Below, one piece after another: positions 18,313 to 28,274 of a stretch of 64,000 bases of DNA. Positions within the stretch are counted from its first letter, which is position 1, and the number at the start of each line of letters is the position of its first letter. The notes under the pieces were generated by a model. It searched no databases. It had not been told where the DNA came from and worked only from the letters and a program-made list of their open reading frames with translations. The position numbers and the translations under genes were made by a program. The DNA comes from JAODBQ01 sp047602055 (GTDB taxonomy: Bacteria > Actinomycetota > Acidimicrobiia > Acidimicrobiales > Ilumatobacteraceae), in contig JASGIG010000001.1 of NCBI GenBank assembly GCA_047602055.1, positions 434,001-498,000 on the forward strand, given 5' to 3'.

Positions 18313-19284
18313 TCAGATGTCGGCGAGGAGAGCGTGTGATGCCCCCCGCAGGGCTGCGGTCGCCGGGGTGTCGGGCAGGGCGGCGACGTGGGCCGCCGCC
18401 TGGTCGGCCCACTCCATCGCCGTCGACCTCGCCGAGGCCACGCCGCGGTTGGCCCGGACGATCTCCAGGGCCTTGTCGCGCTCGGCGGGCTCCAGCGGTT
18501 TGCCGAGCAGCGCCAGCAGCTCGGCGGCGGCGACGCCGCCGGCCTGCAGGGTGCGCAGCACCGGCAGCGTGTAGACGCCCTCGACGAGGTCGTGGCCGAC
18601 GGGCTTGCCCAGGACCTCCTCCGTCGAGGTGACGTCGAGGATGTCGTCGACGATCTGGAAGACCATCCCGTACGAGTTGCCGAAGTCGGTCAGCGCCTCG
18701 ATCTGCGGGCGCTCCAGGCCGGCGACGATCCCACCGATGCGCGCCGCCGTGGCGAACAGCGCCGCGGTCTTGCCGCCGATCGAGCTGAGGTAGCTCGACT
18801 CCGGCCGCGCCGAGTTGTACGTGTGGCGCAGCTGCTCGATCTCGCCCTCGCACAGCCGGCCGATCGTGCGGGCCAGCAGCCCGGCGACCTCGGCGCCGAG
18901 CGAGGCGGCGATCTCCGACGCCCGCGACAGCAGGAAGTCGCCGGCGAGGATCGCCTGGAGGTTGCCCCACTTGGCGTTGACGGTCTCGACGCCGCGGCGC
19001 GAGTACGACTCGTCGATCACGTCGTCGTGGTACAGCGAGCCGGTCTGCACCAGCTCGCAGGCGATGCCGCCCTGGACGGCGTCGTCGCTCCCCGGCCCAC
19101 CGGCGACCTGCGCGGCGACGACGGTGAGCACCGGGCGCAGGCGCTTGCCGCCGGCGACGATCAGGTGCGAGGCCAGCTCGTCGAGGTACGGATCCGTCGT
19201 GCGCACGGCCGCGTGCAGCGCAGCCTCGATCCGGGCGCCGTCACCGGCCGCACCGGTGTAGTCGAGCAGCGGCGACGACGGCAC
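18313..19284 (-). CDS. polyprenyl diphosphate synthase (all-trans)
   Basis: 323 residues. Makes a long-chain isoprenoid diphosphate, probably the menaquinone side chain. The family core GGKRLRPVL is present, the first aspartate-rich motif reads DDVIDES and the second DDILDV. The first motif matches the short DDxxD form of chain-length-determining trans-prenyltransferases. I place the start at GTG 19284 because the minus-strand -10-like TAACCT ends seven bases upstream. GTG 19308 and an ATG at 19386 (inside clpC) are alternatives. It diverges from clpC. Confidence 0.9.
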   Translation of the reverse strand: MPSSPLLDYTGAAGDGARIEAALHAAVRTTDPYLDELASHLIVAGGKRLRPVLTVVAAQVAGGPGSDDAVQGGIACELVQTGSLYHDDVIDESYSRRGVETVNAKWGNLQAILAGDFLLSRASEIAASLGAEVAGLLARTIGRLCEGEIEQLRHTYNSARPESSYLSSIGGKTAALFATAARIGGIVAGLERPQIEALTDFGNSYGMVFQIVDDILDVTSTEEVLGKPVGHDLVEGVYTLPVLRTLQAGGVAAAELLALLGKPLEPAERDKALEIVRANRGVASARSTAMEWADQAAAHVAALPDTPATAALRGASHALLADI

Positions 19285-19291
19285 ACCGGTC

Positions 19292-19297
19292 AGGTTA
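19292..19297 (-). promoter_or_regulatory. -10-like element for the polyprenyl synthase gene
   Basis: Minus-strand TAACCT, seven bases before the chosen GTG at 19284; no Shine-Dalgarno sequence follows, suggesting a leaderless transcript. Confidence 0.5.
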
Positions 19298-19357
19298 GGT
19301 GAGTCCACTCCCGCCAGGCGACTGCCACCCCTCCGAGACCGGTCCGACGACCCCCGA

Positions 19358-19363
19358 TACACT
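19358..19363 (+). promoter_or_regulatory. -10-like element for clpC
   Basis: TACACT six bases before the clpC ATG, consistent with a leaderless or near-leaderless mRNA. Confidence 0.55.
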
Positions 19364-19369
19364 CTCCCC

Positions 19370-21940
<2,571 letters not shown>

Positions 21941-21947
21941 GATGTCC

Positions 21948-22030
21948 GTGCTTCGGTCGCAGCCAAGCTGCTCCCTGCGCCTGCCGTGCTCGCCGCCTCC
22001 GCTGCGCTTCGGCACTCGCCGCGACTTGAA
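21948..22030 (+). repeat. family A dispersed repeat, copy 1
   Basis: About 80-base intergenic repeat starting eight bases after the clpC stop. It holds a GCAGC-CAA-GCTGC hairpin followed by a conserved tctgcctgccgtgctcgccgcc-like block. Near-identical copy at 25451-25530 and reverse copies at 31257 and 31362. Its place at a gene end suggests a terminator or 3' processing role. Confidence 0.75.
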
Positions 22031-22153
22031 TCGGCGCTGAGTTCACGCTGAGGCACGCCCGACGCGTGCACCGGATCTGCCCACTTCCGGGCCGGTGCGG
22101 TGCACACGTCGTCGCGTCCGCCCGGCGTAACCTCCGGCCGGGGGTGGAACGGG

Positions 22154-22894
22154 ATGGCTGTTCGTCGAGATGATGCGATGCGCGTCGAGGGGCAGGCGCT
22201 GGCCGAGCTGGCGGCGCTGCACGCGTCGCCGGTGTTCTGGGGGCGCGGGGTGCCACGCGGCGACGGGCGGCTGGTCGTCGTCGTGCCGGGGTTGTTCGGC
22301 AACGACCTGTACCTGCGGCCGTTGCGCGACTGGCTGCGGCGGATGGGCTACCGCTCGGCACGCTCGTCGCTGACGATCAACGCAGGCTGCCCGGAGCGCC
22401 TGCTGACGACGGTGATCAACGGCGTGCAGCGCCAGCTCGGCGCGTCGACCGGGCCGGTCGCCCTGATCGGCCACAGCCGTGGCGGGATGCTGTGCTGGGC
22501 GCTGGCCTCGCGGCTCGGGTCGCGGGTCTCACACCTTGCCCTGCTCGGCTCGCCGGCGCCGGCGGTGGTGGAGATGTTCCGCGCCAACACGACGTTCTCG
22601 CCGGCCGGCGTCGCCCACTCCGGTGTCGCCTCGGCGGGCCAGCAGGCGATGAAGTTGTTCGACCCGGACTGCACGGTCCCGGCCTGCGGCTGCGCGTACG
22701 TGGAGGATCTGCGCCGGCCGTTGGCGTCGTCGACGAAGGTGCTGTCGGTCACCAGCCGCGACGACCCGATCGTCCCCGGCCACGCGACGGAGGTGCGCGG
22801 CGGCGAGAACGTGTTCGTCCGCGGCAGCCACAGCGGCCTCGCCCACAACAAGGCGGCCTACGAGCATCTCGGGCGGTTCCTCGCCGAACGCTGA
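22154..22894 (+). CDS. alpha/beta hydrolase
   Basis: 246 residues. The alpha/beta-hydrolase fold is indicated by VVVVPGLFGND near the amino end, the nucleophile elbow GHSRGG, the acid in SRDDPIVP and the histidine in GSHSGLAHN, giving a complete Ser-Asp-His triad. No signal peptide is evident. The shape resembles PGAP1-like or triacylglycerol-lipase-like esterases; substrate unknown. The start is uncertain: ATG 22154 is chosen, ATG 22178 and 22100 are alternatives. A TAACCT hexamer at 22129-22134 could be its -10. Confidence 0.8.
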   Translation: MAVRRDDAMRVEGQALAELAALHASPVFWGRGVPRGDGRLVVVVPGLFGNDLYLRPLRDWLRRMGYRSARSSLTINAGCPERLLTTVINGVQRQLGASTGPVALIGHSRGGMLCWALASRLGSRVSHLALLGSPAPAVVEMFRANTTFSPAGVAHSGVASAGQQAMKLFDPDCTVPACGCAYVEDLRRPLASSTKVLSVTSRDDPIVPGHATEVRGGENVFVRGSHSGLAHNKAAYEHLGRFLAER

Positions 22895-22984
22895 CCGCGC
22901 GATGGCGGCTGTGGTCGAGCGAGCGGATCGTGGTGACCGCCGCTCCCATCGTCGAACTCTGCCGCACGTGCCTGATGGCACAAA

Positions 22985-23002
22985 CGAAACGATTGTGTTT
23001 CG
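22985..23002. promoter_or_regulatory. probable upstream TetR operator half-site pair
   Basis: CGAAAC-gattgt-GTTTCG, an inverted repeat that shares its half-site with the larger palindrome 19 bases downstream in front of the MFS exporter gene. Confidence 0.5.
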
Positions 23003-23020
23003 GATCGTCATCGTCCATCA

Positions 23021-23045
23021 TCGAAACGAAAAACTTTCGTTTCGA
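23021..23045. promoter_or_regulatory. probable TetR operator palindrome overlapping the exporter ribosome-binding site
   Basis: Perfect inverted repeat with 11-base arms TCGAAACGAAA and TTTCGTTTCGA around AAC. Its right arm runs into the gagagga ribosome-binding site of the exporter gene at 23061. It is unusually AT-rich for this window. The TetR gene directly downstream of the exporter is the likely binder. Confidence 0.75.
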
Positions 23046-23060
23046 GAGGAGACCGGGCAG

Positions 23061-24665
23061 ATGGACATCACGACCAGCACGGCGGCGACGGCCACCAATC
23101 GGAGGAGGTGGTGGACACTCGGTGTGCTGTGCCTGAGCCTCCTCGTCGTCTCCCTCGACAACACGATCCTCAACGTCGCCCTGCCGACGTTGGTGGAGGA
23201 CCTCGGCGCCACCGCCAGCCAGCAGCAGTGGATGGTCGACGCCTACACCCTGATCTTCGCCAGCCTGCTGCTGGCCACCGGCTCGCTCGGCGACAAGTTC
23301 GGCCGGCGTGGCGCCCTCGTCACCGGCATGGTGATCTTCGGCGCCGGATCCGGCCTCGCCGCGTTCGCCAGCTCGGCGTGGATGCTGATCGGCCTGCGCG
23401 CCCTGATGGGCGTCGGCGGCGCGCTGATCATGCCGGCGACGCTGTCGATCCTGACCAACGTGTTCACCGACGCCAAGGAGCGCACCAAGGCGATCGCCAT
23501 CTGGGCCGGCGTGTCCGGGCTCGGCGTCGCCGTCGGCCCGGTGCTCGGCGGCTGGATGCTGGAGCACTTCTGGTGGGGCTCGGTGTTCCTCATCAACGTC
23601 CCGGTGATCCTGTTCAGCCTGGCGGTCATCCCGATGCTCGTCCCGACCAGCAGGGACCCCGAGTCGCCCCGCCTCGACCCGCTCGGCACGTCGCTGTCGC
23701 TGTTCGGCCTCGTCGCCGTGCTCTACGCGATCATCGAGGCGCCGAGCCACGGTTGGACGAACCCCGGCATCCTCGGGGCGTTCGGCGTCGGCACCGTGCT
23801 GCTCGGCACGTTCGTGTGGTGGGAGCTGCACACCGACCACCCGGTGCTCGACGTCCGCCTGTTCAAGAACATGCGCTTCACCGGCGCCTCGGTGGCGATC
23901 TCCCTGGTGATGTTCGCCCTGTTCGGCTCGATCTTCTTCCTGACCCAGTTCCTGCAGTTCGTGCTCGGCTACGGCACCCTGAAGGCCGGGCTGTCGATCG
24001 CCCCGGTCGCCGCGTCGATCATGGTCGCCTCGCTGCTGTCGCCCCGGCTGACGGCCCGCTTCGGCACGAAGTTCGCCGTCGGCGGCGGGCTCGGCATCGT
24101 CGCCGCCGCCCTGTTGCTGCTGTCGACGATCGACACCGGCTCGGGCTACGGGCTGGTGTTCACGACGATCATGATCCTCGGCTTCGGCATGGGCATGGCG
24201 ATGACCCCGGCCACCGACTCGATCATGGGTGCGGTGCCGGCGTCGAAGGCCGGCGTCGGCTCGGCGATGAACGACACCACCCGGGAGGTCGGCGGGGCAC
24301 TCGGCGTCGCCATCCTCGGCAGCCTGCTGGCCGGCAGCTACCACTCGGCGATGAGCTCGTCGGCGGTCGTCGGCTCGCTGCCCGCCGAGGCACAGGCCGT
24401 CGCCCACGACTCGCTCGGCGGGGCGGTGCACGTCGCCCAGCAGCTCGGCGAGAACGGGACGGCGCTGCTGCACGAGGCGTCGTCGGCGTTCGTCGACGGG
24501 ATGGGCACGGCTGTGCTGGTCGGTGCGGCCGTCGCCGCCCTCGGTGCGCTGATCGCCCTGATCTGGCTGCCGAACCGGGCACCGACGGAGACCGAGCTGG
24601 CCGAGATCGACGCCGAGTGGCACGGCGAGGTCGACGATCTGCCTGCGCTCGTCGGAGCCCAGTGA
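23061..24665 (+). CDS. MFS drug exporter, DHA2 (14-helix) family
   Basis: 534 residues with about 14 hydrophobic helices. Motif C of drug-proton antiporters is visible (GVSGLGVAVGPVLGGWM). The amino-terminal helix carries LDNTILNVALPTL and the loop after helix two has GSLGDKFGRRGAL; both are diagnostic of the EmrB/QacA subfamily. It exports hydrophobic compounds using the proton gradient. The ATG follows a gagagga ribosome-binding site. Two inverted repeats lie upstream and a TetR gene downstream, so it is probably repressed until an inducer binds the regulator. Confidence 0.92.
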   Translation: MDITTSTAATATNRRRWWTLGVLCLSLLVVSLDNTILNVALPTLVEDLGATASQQQWMVDAYTLIFASLLLATGSLGDKFGRRGALVTGMVIFGAGSGLAAFASSAWMLIGLRALMGVGGALIMPATLSILTNVFTDAKERTKAIAIWAGVSGLGVAVGPVLGGWMLEHFWWGSVFLINVPVILFSLAVIPMLVPTSRDPESPRLDPLGTSLSLFGLVAVLYAIIEAPSHGWTNPGILGAFGVGTVLLGTFVWWELHTDHPVLDVRLFKNMRFTGASVAISLVMFALFGSIFFLTQFLQFVLGYGTLKAGLSIAPVAASIMVASLLSPRLTARFGTKFAVGGGLGIVAAALLLLSTIDTGSGYGLVFTTIMILGFGMGMAMTPATDSIMGAVPASKAGVGSAMNDTTREVGGALGVAILGSLLAGSYHSAMSSSAVVGSLPAEAQAVAHDSLGGAVHVAQQLGENGTALLHEASSAFVDGMGTAVLVGAAVAALGALIALIWLPNRAPTETELAEIDAEWHGEVDDLPALVGAQ

Positions 24666-24711
24666 GCATCCGGTGATCCCCGCGGGCAGCTCGGAAGGCA
24701 CAATGGACGGT

Positions 24712-24731
24712 GTGAGCGAGCGCAGCGAGCC
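24712..24731 (+). repeat. SERSER-type repeat element
   Basis: GTG followed by AGCGAGCGCAGCGAGCC; like several other copies it begins with a potential start codon. It lies in the tetR leader. Confidence 0.55.
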
Positions 24732-24746
24732 ACACCGGACGACCAA

Positions 24747-24770
24747 GCGACCGCCAGGGAGCCGGGCGTC
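24747..24770 (+). repeat. family B repeat fragment, copy 3
   Basis: gcgaccgccagggagccggg matches the left part of the full copies at 32045 and 48116; the hairpin half is missing. Confidence 0.5.
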
Positions 24771-24776
24771 GACAGG

Positions 24777-24804
24777 GTGCGGGGGCGCAGCCCCCGGAGA
24801 CACC
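24777..24804 (-). repeat. family C hairpin repeat, copy 2
   Basis: GGGGGC-GCA-GCCCCC hairpin in reverse orientation relative to copies 1 and 3, immediately before the tetR start codon. Confidence 0.6.
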
Positions 24805-24806
24805 GC

Positions 24807-25427
24807 GTGAGCAGCACACCGTCCATCGGCGCGCGGGGGCGCCCGCGCAGCGCCGACGCCGATCGGGCGATCCTCGATGCGGTGCACGCGCTGATCCTCG
24901 ACGTCGGCTACGAGGGCATGACGATGGCCGCCGTCGCCCAGCGCGCCGGGGTGTCGACGGCGACGCTGTACCGGCGCTTCACCGACAAGGCGGACCTCGT
25001 CAGCGGTCTCGTCGACCAGCTCCGGCCGACGCCACGCACGATCGACACCGGCTCGTTGGAGGGCGATCTGTGGGCGGCCCTCGACGACGCCGAGGAACTT
25101 GCCCGCAGCCCAGTCGGACCGTTGCTGCTGGCGCTCGCCGGGCTGAAGACGAAGCACCCCGAGCTGCGCAAGCGGCTGGAGGAGGTGTTCGAGTGCGGAC
25201 CGGTCGGTGAGCTGCGCACGATCCTCCACCGCGCCGTCGAGCGCGGCGAGATCCCCCCGCTCGGCAACGAGGAGACGGCGGTGATCCACCTCGTCGGCCC
25301 GGTGCTGTGGCGGTTGCTCGTCGACCAGGAGCCGCCCGACGAGCAACAGGTGGCGTGGTCGATGGCGATGGTCATCGCCGCGCTGCGCGTCGGCTTCCCC
25401 GAGCCCGCCCGGCGCCCGTCACGCTGA
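24807..25427 (+). CDS. TetR/AcrR family transcriptional regulator
   Basis: 206 residues. The amino-terminal helix-turn-helix is clear: ADRAILDAVHALILDVGYEG, TMAAVAQRAGVSTATLYRRF and DKADLV at about residues 18-65. The carboxy domain is helical and would bind the inducer. GTG 24807 is chosen as start because the TetR opening GARGRPRSADADRAI follows it directly; ATG 24777 would read through a repeat. It lies 141 bases behind the exporter gene and is probably the repressor acting on the palindromes at 22985-23045. Confidence 0.9.
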   Translation: MSSTPSIGARGRPRSADADRAILDAVHALILDVGYEGMTMAAVAQRAGVSTATLYRRFTDKADLVSGLVDQLRPTPRTIDTGSLEGDLWAALDDAEELARSPVGPLLLALAGLKTKHPELRKRLEEVFECGPVGELRTILHRAVERGEIPPLGNEETAVIHLVGPVLWRLLVDQEPPDEQQVAWSMAMVIAALRVGFPEPARRPSR

Positions 25428-25450
25428 GTCCGACCTCGGCCGTTCTGACC

Positions 25451-25530
25451 GTGCTCCGGTCGCAGCCAAGCTGCTCCCTGCGCCTGCCGTGCTCGCCGCC
25501 GCTGCGCTTCGGCGCTCGCCGCGCCCTGGA
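25451..25530 (+). repeat. family A dispersed repeat, copy 2
   Basis: Same orientation and hairpin (GCAGC-CAA-GCTGC) as copy 1, located 23 bases after the tetR stop. It lacks three bases (one gcc-like triplet) in the GCC-rich middle. Confidence 0.75.
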
Positions 25531-25542
25531 CGAATGCTGACC

Positions 25543-25583
25543 TGTCGCGTCCTGACCGGGAAAAGTCCGGTCGAGGCGCGACA
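25543..25583. repeat. family D hairpin, copy 1
   Basis: Outer arms TGTCGCG/CGCGACA and inner arms GACCGG/CCGGTC around gaaaagt. Intergenic, before radA. Confidence 0.65.
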
Positions 25584-25630
25584 AGAACTGCCGCGGCAGG
25601 TGAAACCGGAACTGTGTGAGACCCCCGGCG

Positions 25631-25636
25631 TACTGT
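25631..25636 (+). promoter_or_regulatory. -10-like element for radA
   Basis: TACTGT eight bases before the radA ATG; no ribosome-binding site in between. Confidence 0.55.
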
Positions 25637-25644
25637 CCGGCGCC

Positions 25645-27165
25645 ATGGCGAAAGCGCGCATCGTCCACCGCTGCACCGACTGCGGTGCCACCCACCCGAA
25701 GTGGGCCGGGCGGTGCCCGACGTGCGACGCGTGGAACACGCTGGTCGAGGAGGTGGACGCGCCACTGCCCCAGGCCGCCACCACGGCATCGAGCGCGCCG
25801 ACGCTGCTCGCCGACGTCGACGTCCACGTCGGCCGGCCAGCCGCCACCGGCATCGGCGAGCTGGACCGGGTGCTCGGCGGCGGGCTGGTCGCCGGCTCGG
25901 TCACGCTGCTCGGCGGCGAGCCGGGGGTCGGCAAGAGCACGCTGCTCACGCAGCTCCTGCTGGGCTGGTCGGGGCCGAGCCTGTACGTCAGCGCCGAGGA
26001 GAGCGCCCAGCAGGTCCGGCTGCGCGCCGGCCGGTTGGGTGGGCTCGACGAGCGCAACCTGTGGGTGCTGGCGGAGACGTCGCTACCGCACATCGTCGCG
26101 GCGATCGACCAGGTTCGCCCGACGCTGGTGGTGGTCGACAGCATCCAGACCATCGCCGACCCGGAGCTGGGGTCGGCGCCCGGCAGCGTGGTCCAGGTGC
26201 GTGGAAGCGCGCAGCGGCTTGTGGCCGAGGCGAAGGCTCGGGACCTGCCAATCGTGCTGGTCGGCCACGTCACCAAGGAGGGTGGGCTCGCCGGGCCGCG
26301 GGTGCTGGAGCACGTCGTCGATACCGTGCTGAGCTTCGAGGGCGACCGCCACCACGCCCTGCGCCTGCTGCGCGCCGTCAAGCACCGGTTCGGGTCGACG
26401 AGCGAGCTCGGCGTGTTCTCGCTCGGCGCCGGCGGCCTGGAGGGCGTGCCCGACGCCAGCCGGCTGTTCCTCACCGATCGGCGAGCCGGCGTGCCGGGCT
26501 CGGCGGTCACGCCGACGCTGGACGGGCACCGGCCCCTGCTCGTCGAGGTCCAAGCGCTCACCAACCCGGTGCAGTCCGCCGTGCCGCCGCGGCGCAGCGC
26601 GCAGGGGATCGATCCGGGGCGGTTGGCGCTCCTCTTGGCGGTGCTGGAACGGCGGGCGGCGATGTCGATGGCCCAGCACGAGGTGTTCGCCTCTGCCGTC
26701 GGTGGGGTGCGGCTCACCGAGCCGGGCGCTGACCTCGCCGTGTGCCTGGCGGTGGCGGGCGCCCGGCTCGACCGTCCGCTGCCCGACGACGTCGTCATGT
26801 TCGGCGAGGTCGGCCTGGCCGGCGAGCTGCGCCAGGCGGCGCAAGCCCAGCGCCGGCTTGCCGAGGCGGCACGGATGGGCTTCGCCGCCGCGGTCGTGCC
26901 GACGAACACCCCGGACGTCGACGGCATCGCCCTGCTGCGGGCGGGCAGCATCGCCCACGCACTGCAGCTCGTCGGCCTGGGCCGCGGCGAGCACCCGGCG
27001 ACGGGCCGGCGAGCGACGCCGCCGGCACCACCGCCACCCCGTCCCATGCCTCGGGAACCAGCGCCTCCGCCGGACCGCGCAGCCGGCGCCGATGCATCCA
27101 CCTACCCGCCGAACGTCACGGTGCTGCGGCCGTTCGCCGCTGCGGACCACGGCCCCGCTCCGTAG
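25645..27165 (+). CDS. radA: DNA repair protein RadA
   Basis: 506 residues. RecA-like ATPase that processes recombination intermediates by branch migration. The amino-terminal zinc finger has CTDC at 10-13 and CPTC at 24-27. Walker A is GEPGVGKST at 91-99, and the carboxy end carries the Lon-protease-like domain (GEVGLAGELRQAAQAQRRL). The RadA signature KNRFG reads KHRFG here (about 246-250). A Pro-rich tail of about 50 residues extends the usual length. Its TAG stop is also the first half of the disA -10 element. Confidence 0.95.
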   Translation: MAKARIVHRCTDCGATHPKWAGRCPTCDAWNTLVEEVDAPLPQAATTASSAPTLLADVDVHVGRPAATGIGELDRVLGGGLVAGSVTLLGGEPGVGKSTLLTQLLLGWSGPSLYVSAEESAQQVRLRAGRLGGLDERNLWVLAETSLPHIVAAIDQVRPTLVVVDSIQTIADPELGSAPGSVVQVRGSAQRLVAEAKARDLPIVLVGHVTKEGGLAGPRVLEHVVDTVLSFEGDRHHALRLLRAVKHRFGSTSELGVFSLGAGGLEGVPDASRLFLTDRRAGVPGSAVTPTLDGHRPLLVEVQALTNPVQSAVPPRRSAQGIDPGRLALLLAVLERRAAMSMAQHEVFASAVGGVRLTEPGADLAVCLAVAGARLDRPLPDDVVMFGEVGLAGELRQAAQAQRRLAEAARMGFAAAVVPTNTPDVDGIALLRAGSIAHALQLVGLGRGEHPATGRRATPPAPPPPRPMPREPAPPPDRAAGADASTYPPNVTVLRPFAAADHGPAP

Positions 27166-27168
27166 AAT
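27163..27168 (+). promoter_or_regulatory. -10-like element for disA, overlapping the radA stop codon
   Basis: TAGAAT six bases before the disA ATG; its first three bases are the radA stop codon. Confidence 0.55.
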
Positions 27169-27174
27169 CTGCAC

Positions 27175-28167
27175 ATGAATCCGCCGAGCACGGCCAACGA
27201 CGCGCTCCACGCCGCGCTGGCGATGGTCGCGCCGGGCAAGCCGCTGCGCGACGGCTTGGAGCGGATCGTGCGGGCGAAGATGGGTGCGCTGCTCGTGCTC
27301 GCCGACACGCCCGACGTCCTGGCAATCTGCACGGGCGGGTTCCTGCTCGACACCGAGTTCACGCCGCAGCGCCTGTCCGAGCTGGCAAAGATGGACGGGG
27401 CGATCATCCTCGGCGCCAACGCGTCGCGCATCGCCCGAGCCAACGTCCACCTCGTCCCGGACCCGACGGTGCCCACCAGCGAGACCGGGACGCGCCATCG
27501 CACGTCCGAGCGCGTCGCCCGCTCGCTGCAGGTGCCGGTCATCTCCATCAGCGAGGAGATGAGCGTCATCAACGTCTACGCCGGTGGCCTCAAGCACCAG
27601 CTGCAGGACATCGGCCGGTTGCTCGATCGTGCCAACCAGGCGCTGCAGACGCTGGAGCGCTACAAGGCCCGCCTCGACGACGCGCTCGCCAACCTCACCG
27701 CTTTGGAGGTGGAGGACGTCGTGACGGTTCGTGACGTCGCCGCGGTCGTGCAGCGCGGCGAGATGGTGCGACGCATCGCCGCCGAGATCGAGACGATGAT
27801 CATCGAGCTGGGCGTCGACGCCCGCCTGCTTCGCTTGCAGCTCGACGAGGTGTTCGGCGAGCTGGAGAACGAGCTGGAGCTGGTGCTCGCCGACTACCCG
27901 ACGATCGCCGACGCGTTCGCCGGCACGCCGCACGACGGCGACACCTCGGCCTCGCCGAAGGGCCTGCGCCTGCTGGCACGCGTGCAGCACCTGTCACCGG
28001 AGCTGGCCCTGGCGGTCACCACCCACTTCGGCGAGCTGGCCAAGCTGCAACGCGCCACCGCCGCCGAGATCGCCGCGGTCCCCGGCATCGACGAGACGCT
28101 CGCGCTGGCGATCAAGGAGACGCTCCACCACGTCACCGAGACCAGCATCCTCGAGCAATACCACTGA
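27175..28167 (+). CDS. disA: DNA integrity scanning protein DisA, diadenylate cyclase
   Basis: 330 residues. Makes cyclic di-AMP from two ATP and stalls at branched DNA. The amino-terminal diadenylate cyclase domain has the catalytic DGA at 74-76 and RHR at 107-109 in GTRHRTSE. A helical linker follows, and the carboxy domain has a helix-hairpin-helix (AEIAAVPGIDETLALAIKE) for DNA binding. The radA-disA pairing is a well-known genomic association. The gene ends before a convergent hydrolase gene with a hairpin between them. Confidence 0.96.
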   Translation: MNPPSTANDALHAALAMVAPGKPLRDGLERIVRAKMGALLVLADTPDVLAICTGGFLLDTEFTPQRLSELAKMDGAIILGANASRIARANVHLVPDPTVPTSETGTRHRTSERVARSLQVPVISISEEMSVINVYAGGLKHQLQDIGRLLDRANQALQTLERYKARLDDALANLTALEVEDVVTVRDVAAVVQRGEMVRRIAAEIETMIIELGVDARLLRLQLDEVFGELENELELVLADYPTIADAFAGTPHDGDTSASPKGLRLLARVQHLSPELALAVTTHFGELAKLQRATAAEIAAVPGIDETLALAIKETLHHVTETSILEQYH

Positions 28168-28219
28168 GGGTTTCGACGCTCGATTCGCTCGCTGACGCCC
28201 GCTCATCTCGGTCGAGCTT

Positions 28220-28253
28220 GTGAGGAGCGGCCTTCGGCCGCACCCTCCCTCAC
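28220..28253. terminator. probable bidirectional terminator between disA and the MBL-fold gene
   Basis: GCGGCC-TTC-GGCCGC stem-loop (28227-28241) inside the weaker outer repeat GTGAGG/CCTCAC. It lies between convergent genes; no T-run. Confidence 0.5.
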
Positions 28254-28274
28254 CTGGGCACGGTCCGCGTCGGG

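Larger units (their letters stand above)
24703..24826. repeat. 12-base inverted repeat flanking a block of three dispersed repeats
   Basis: ATGGACGGTGTG (24703-24714) is the exact reverse complement of CACACCGTCCAT (24815-24826). GTGAGC occurs as a direct repeat at 24712-24717 and 24807-24812. The interval carries a SERSER element, a family B fragment and a family C hairpin. Confidence 0.7.

Noticed and set aside
22749..25346. An 865-codon open frame antisense to the MFS exporter and TetR genes
   Set aside because: Its product is a Arg/Gln/His/Asp-rich shadow with no fold signs, while the sense genes are complete.
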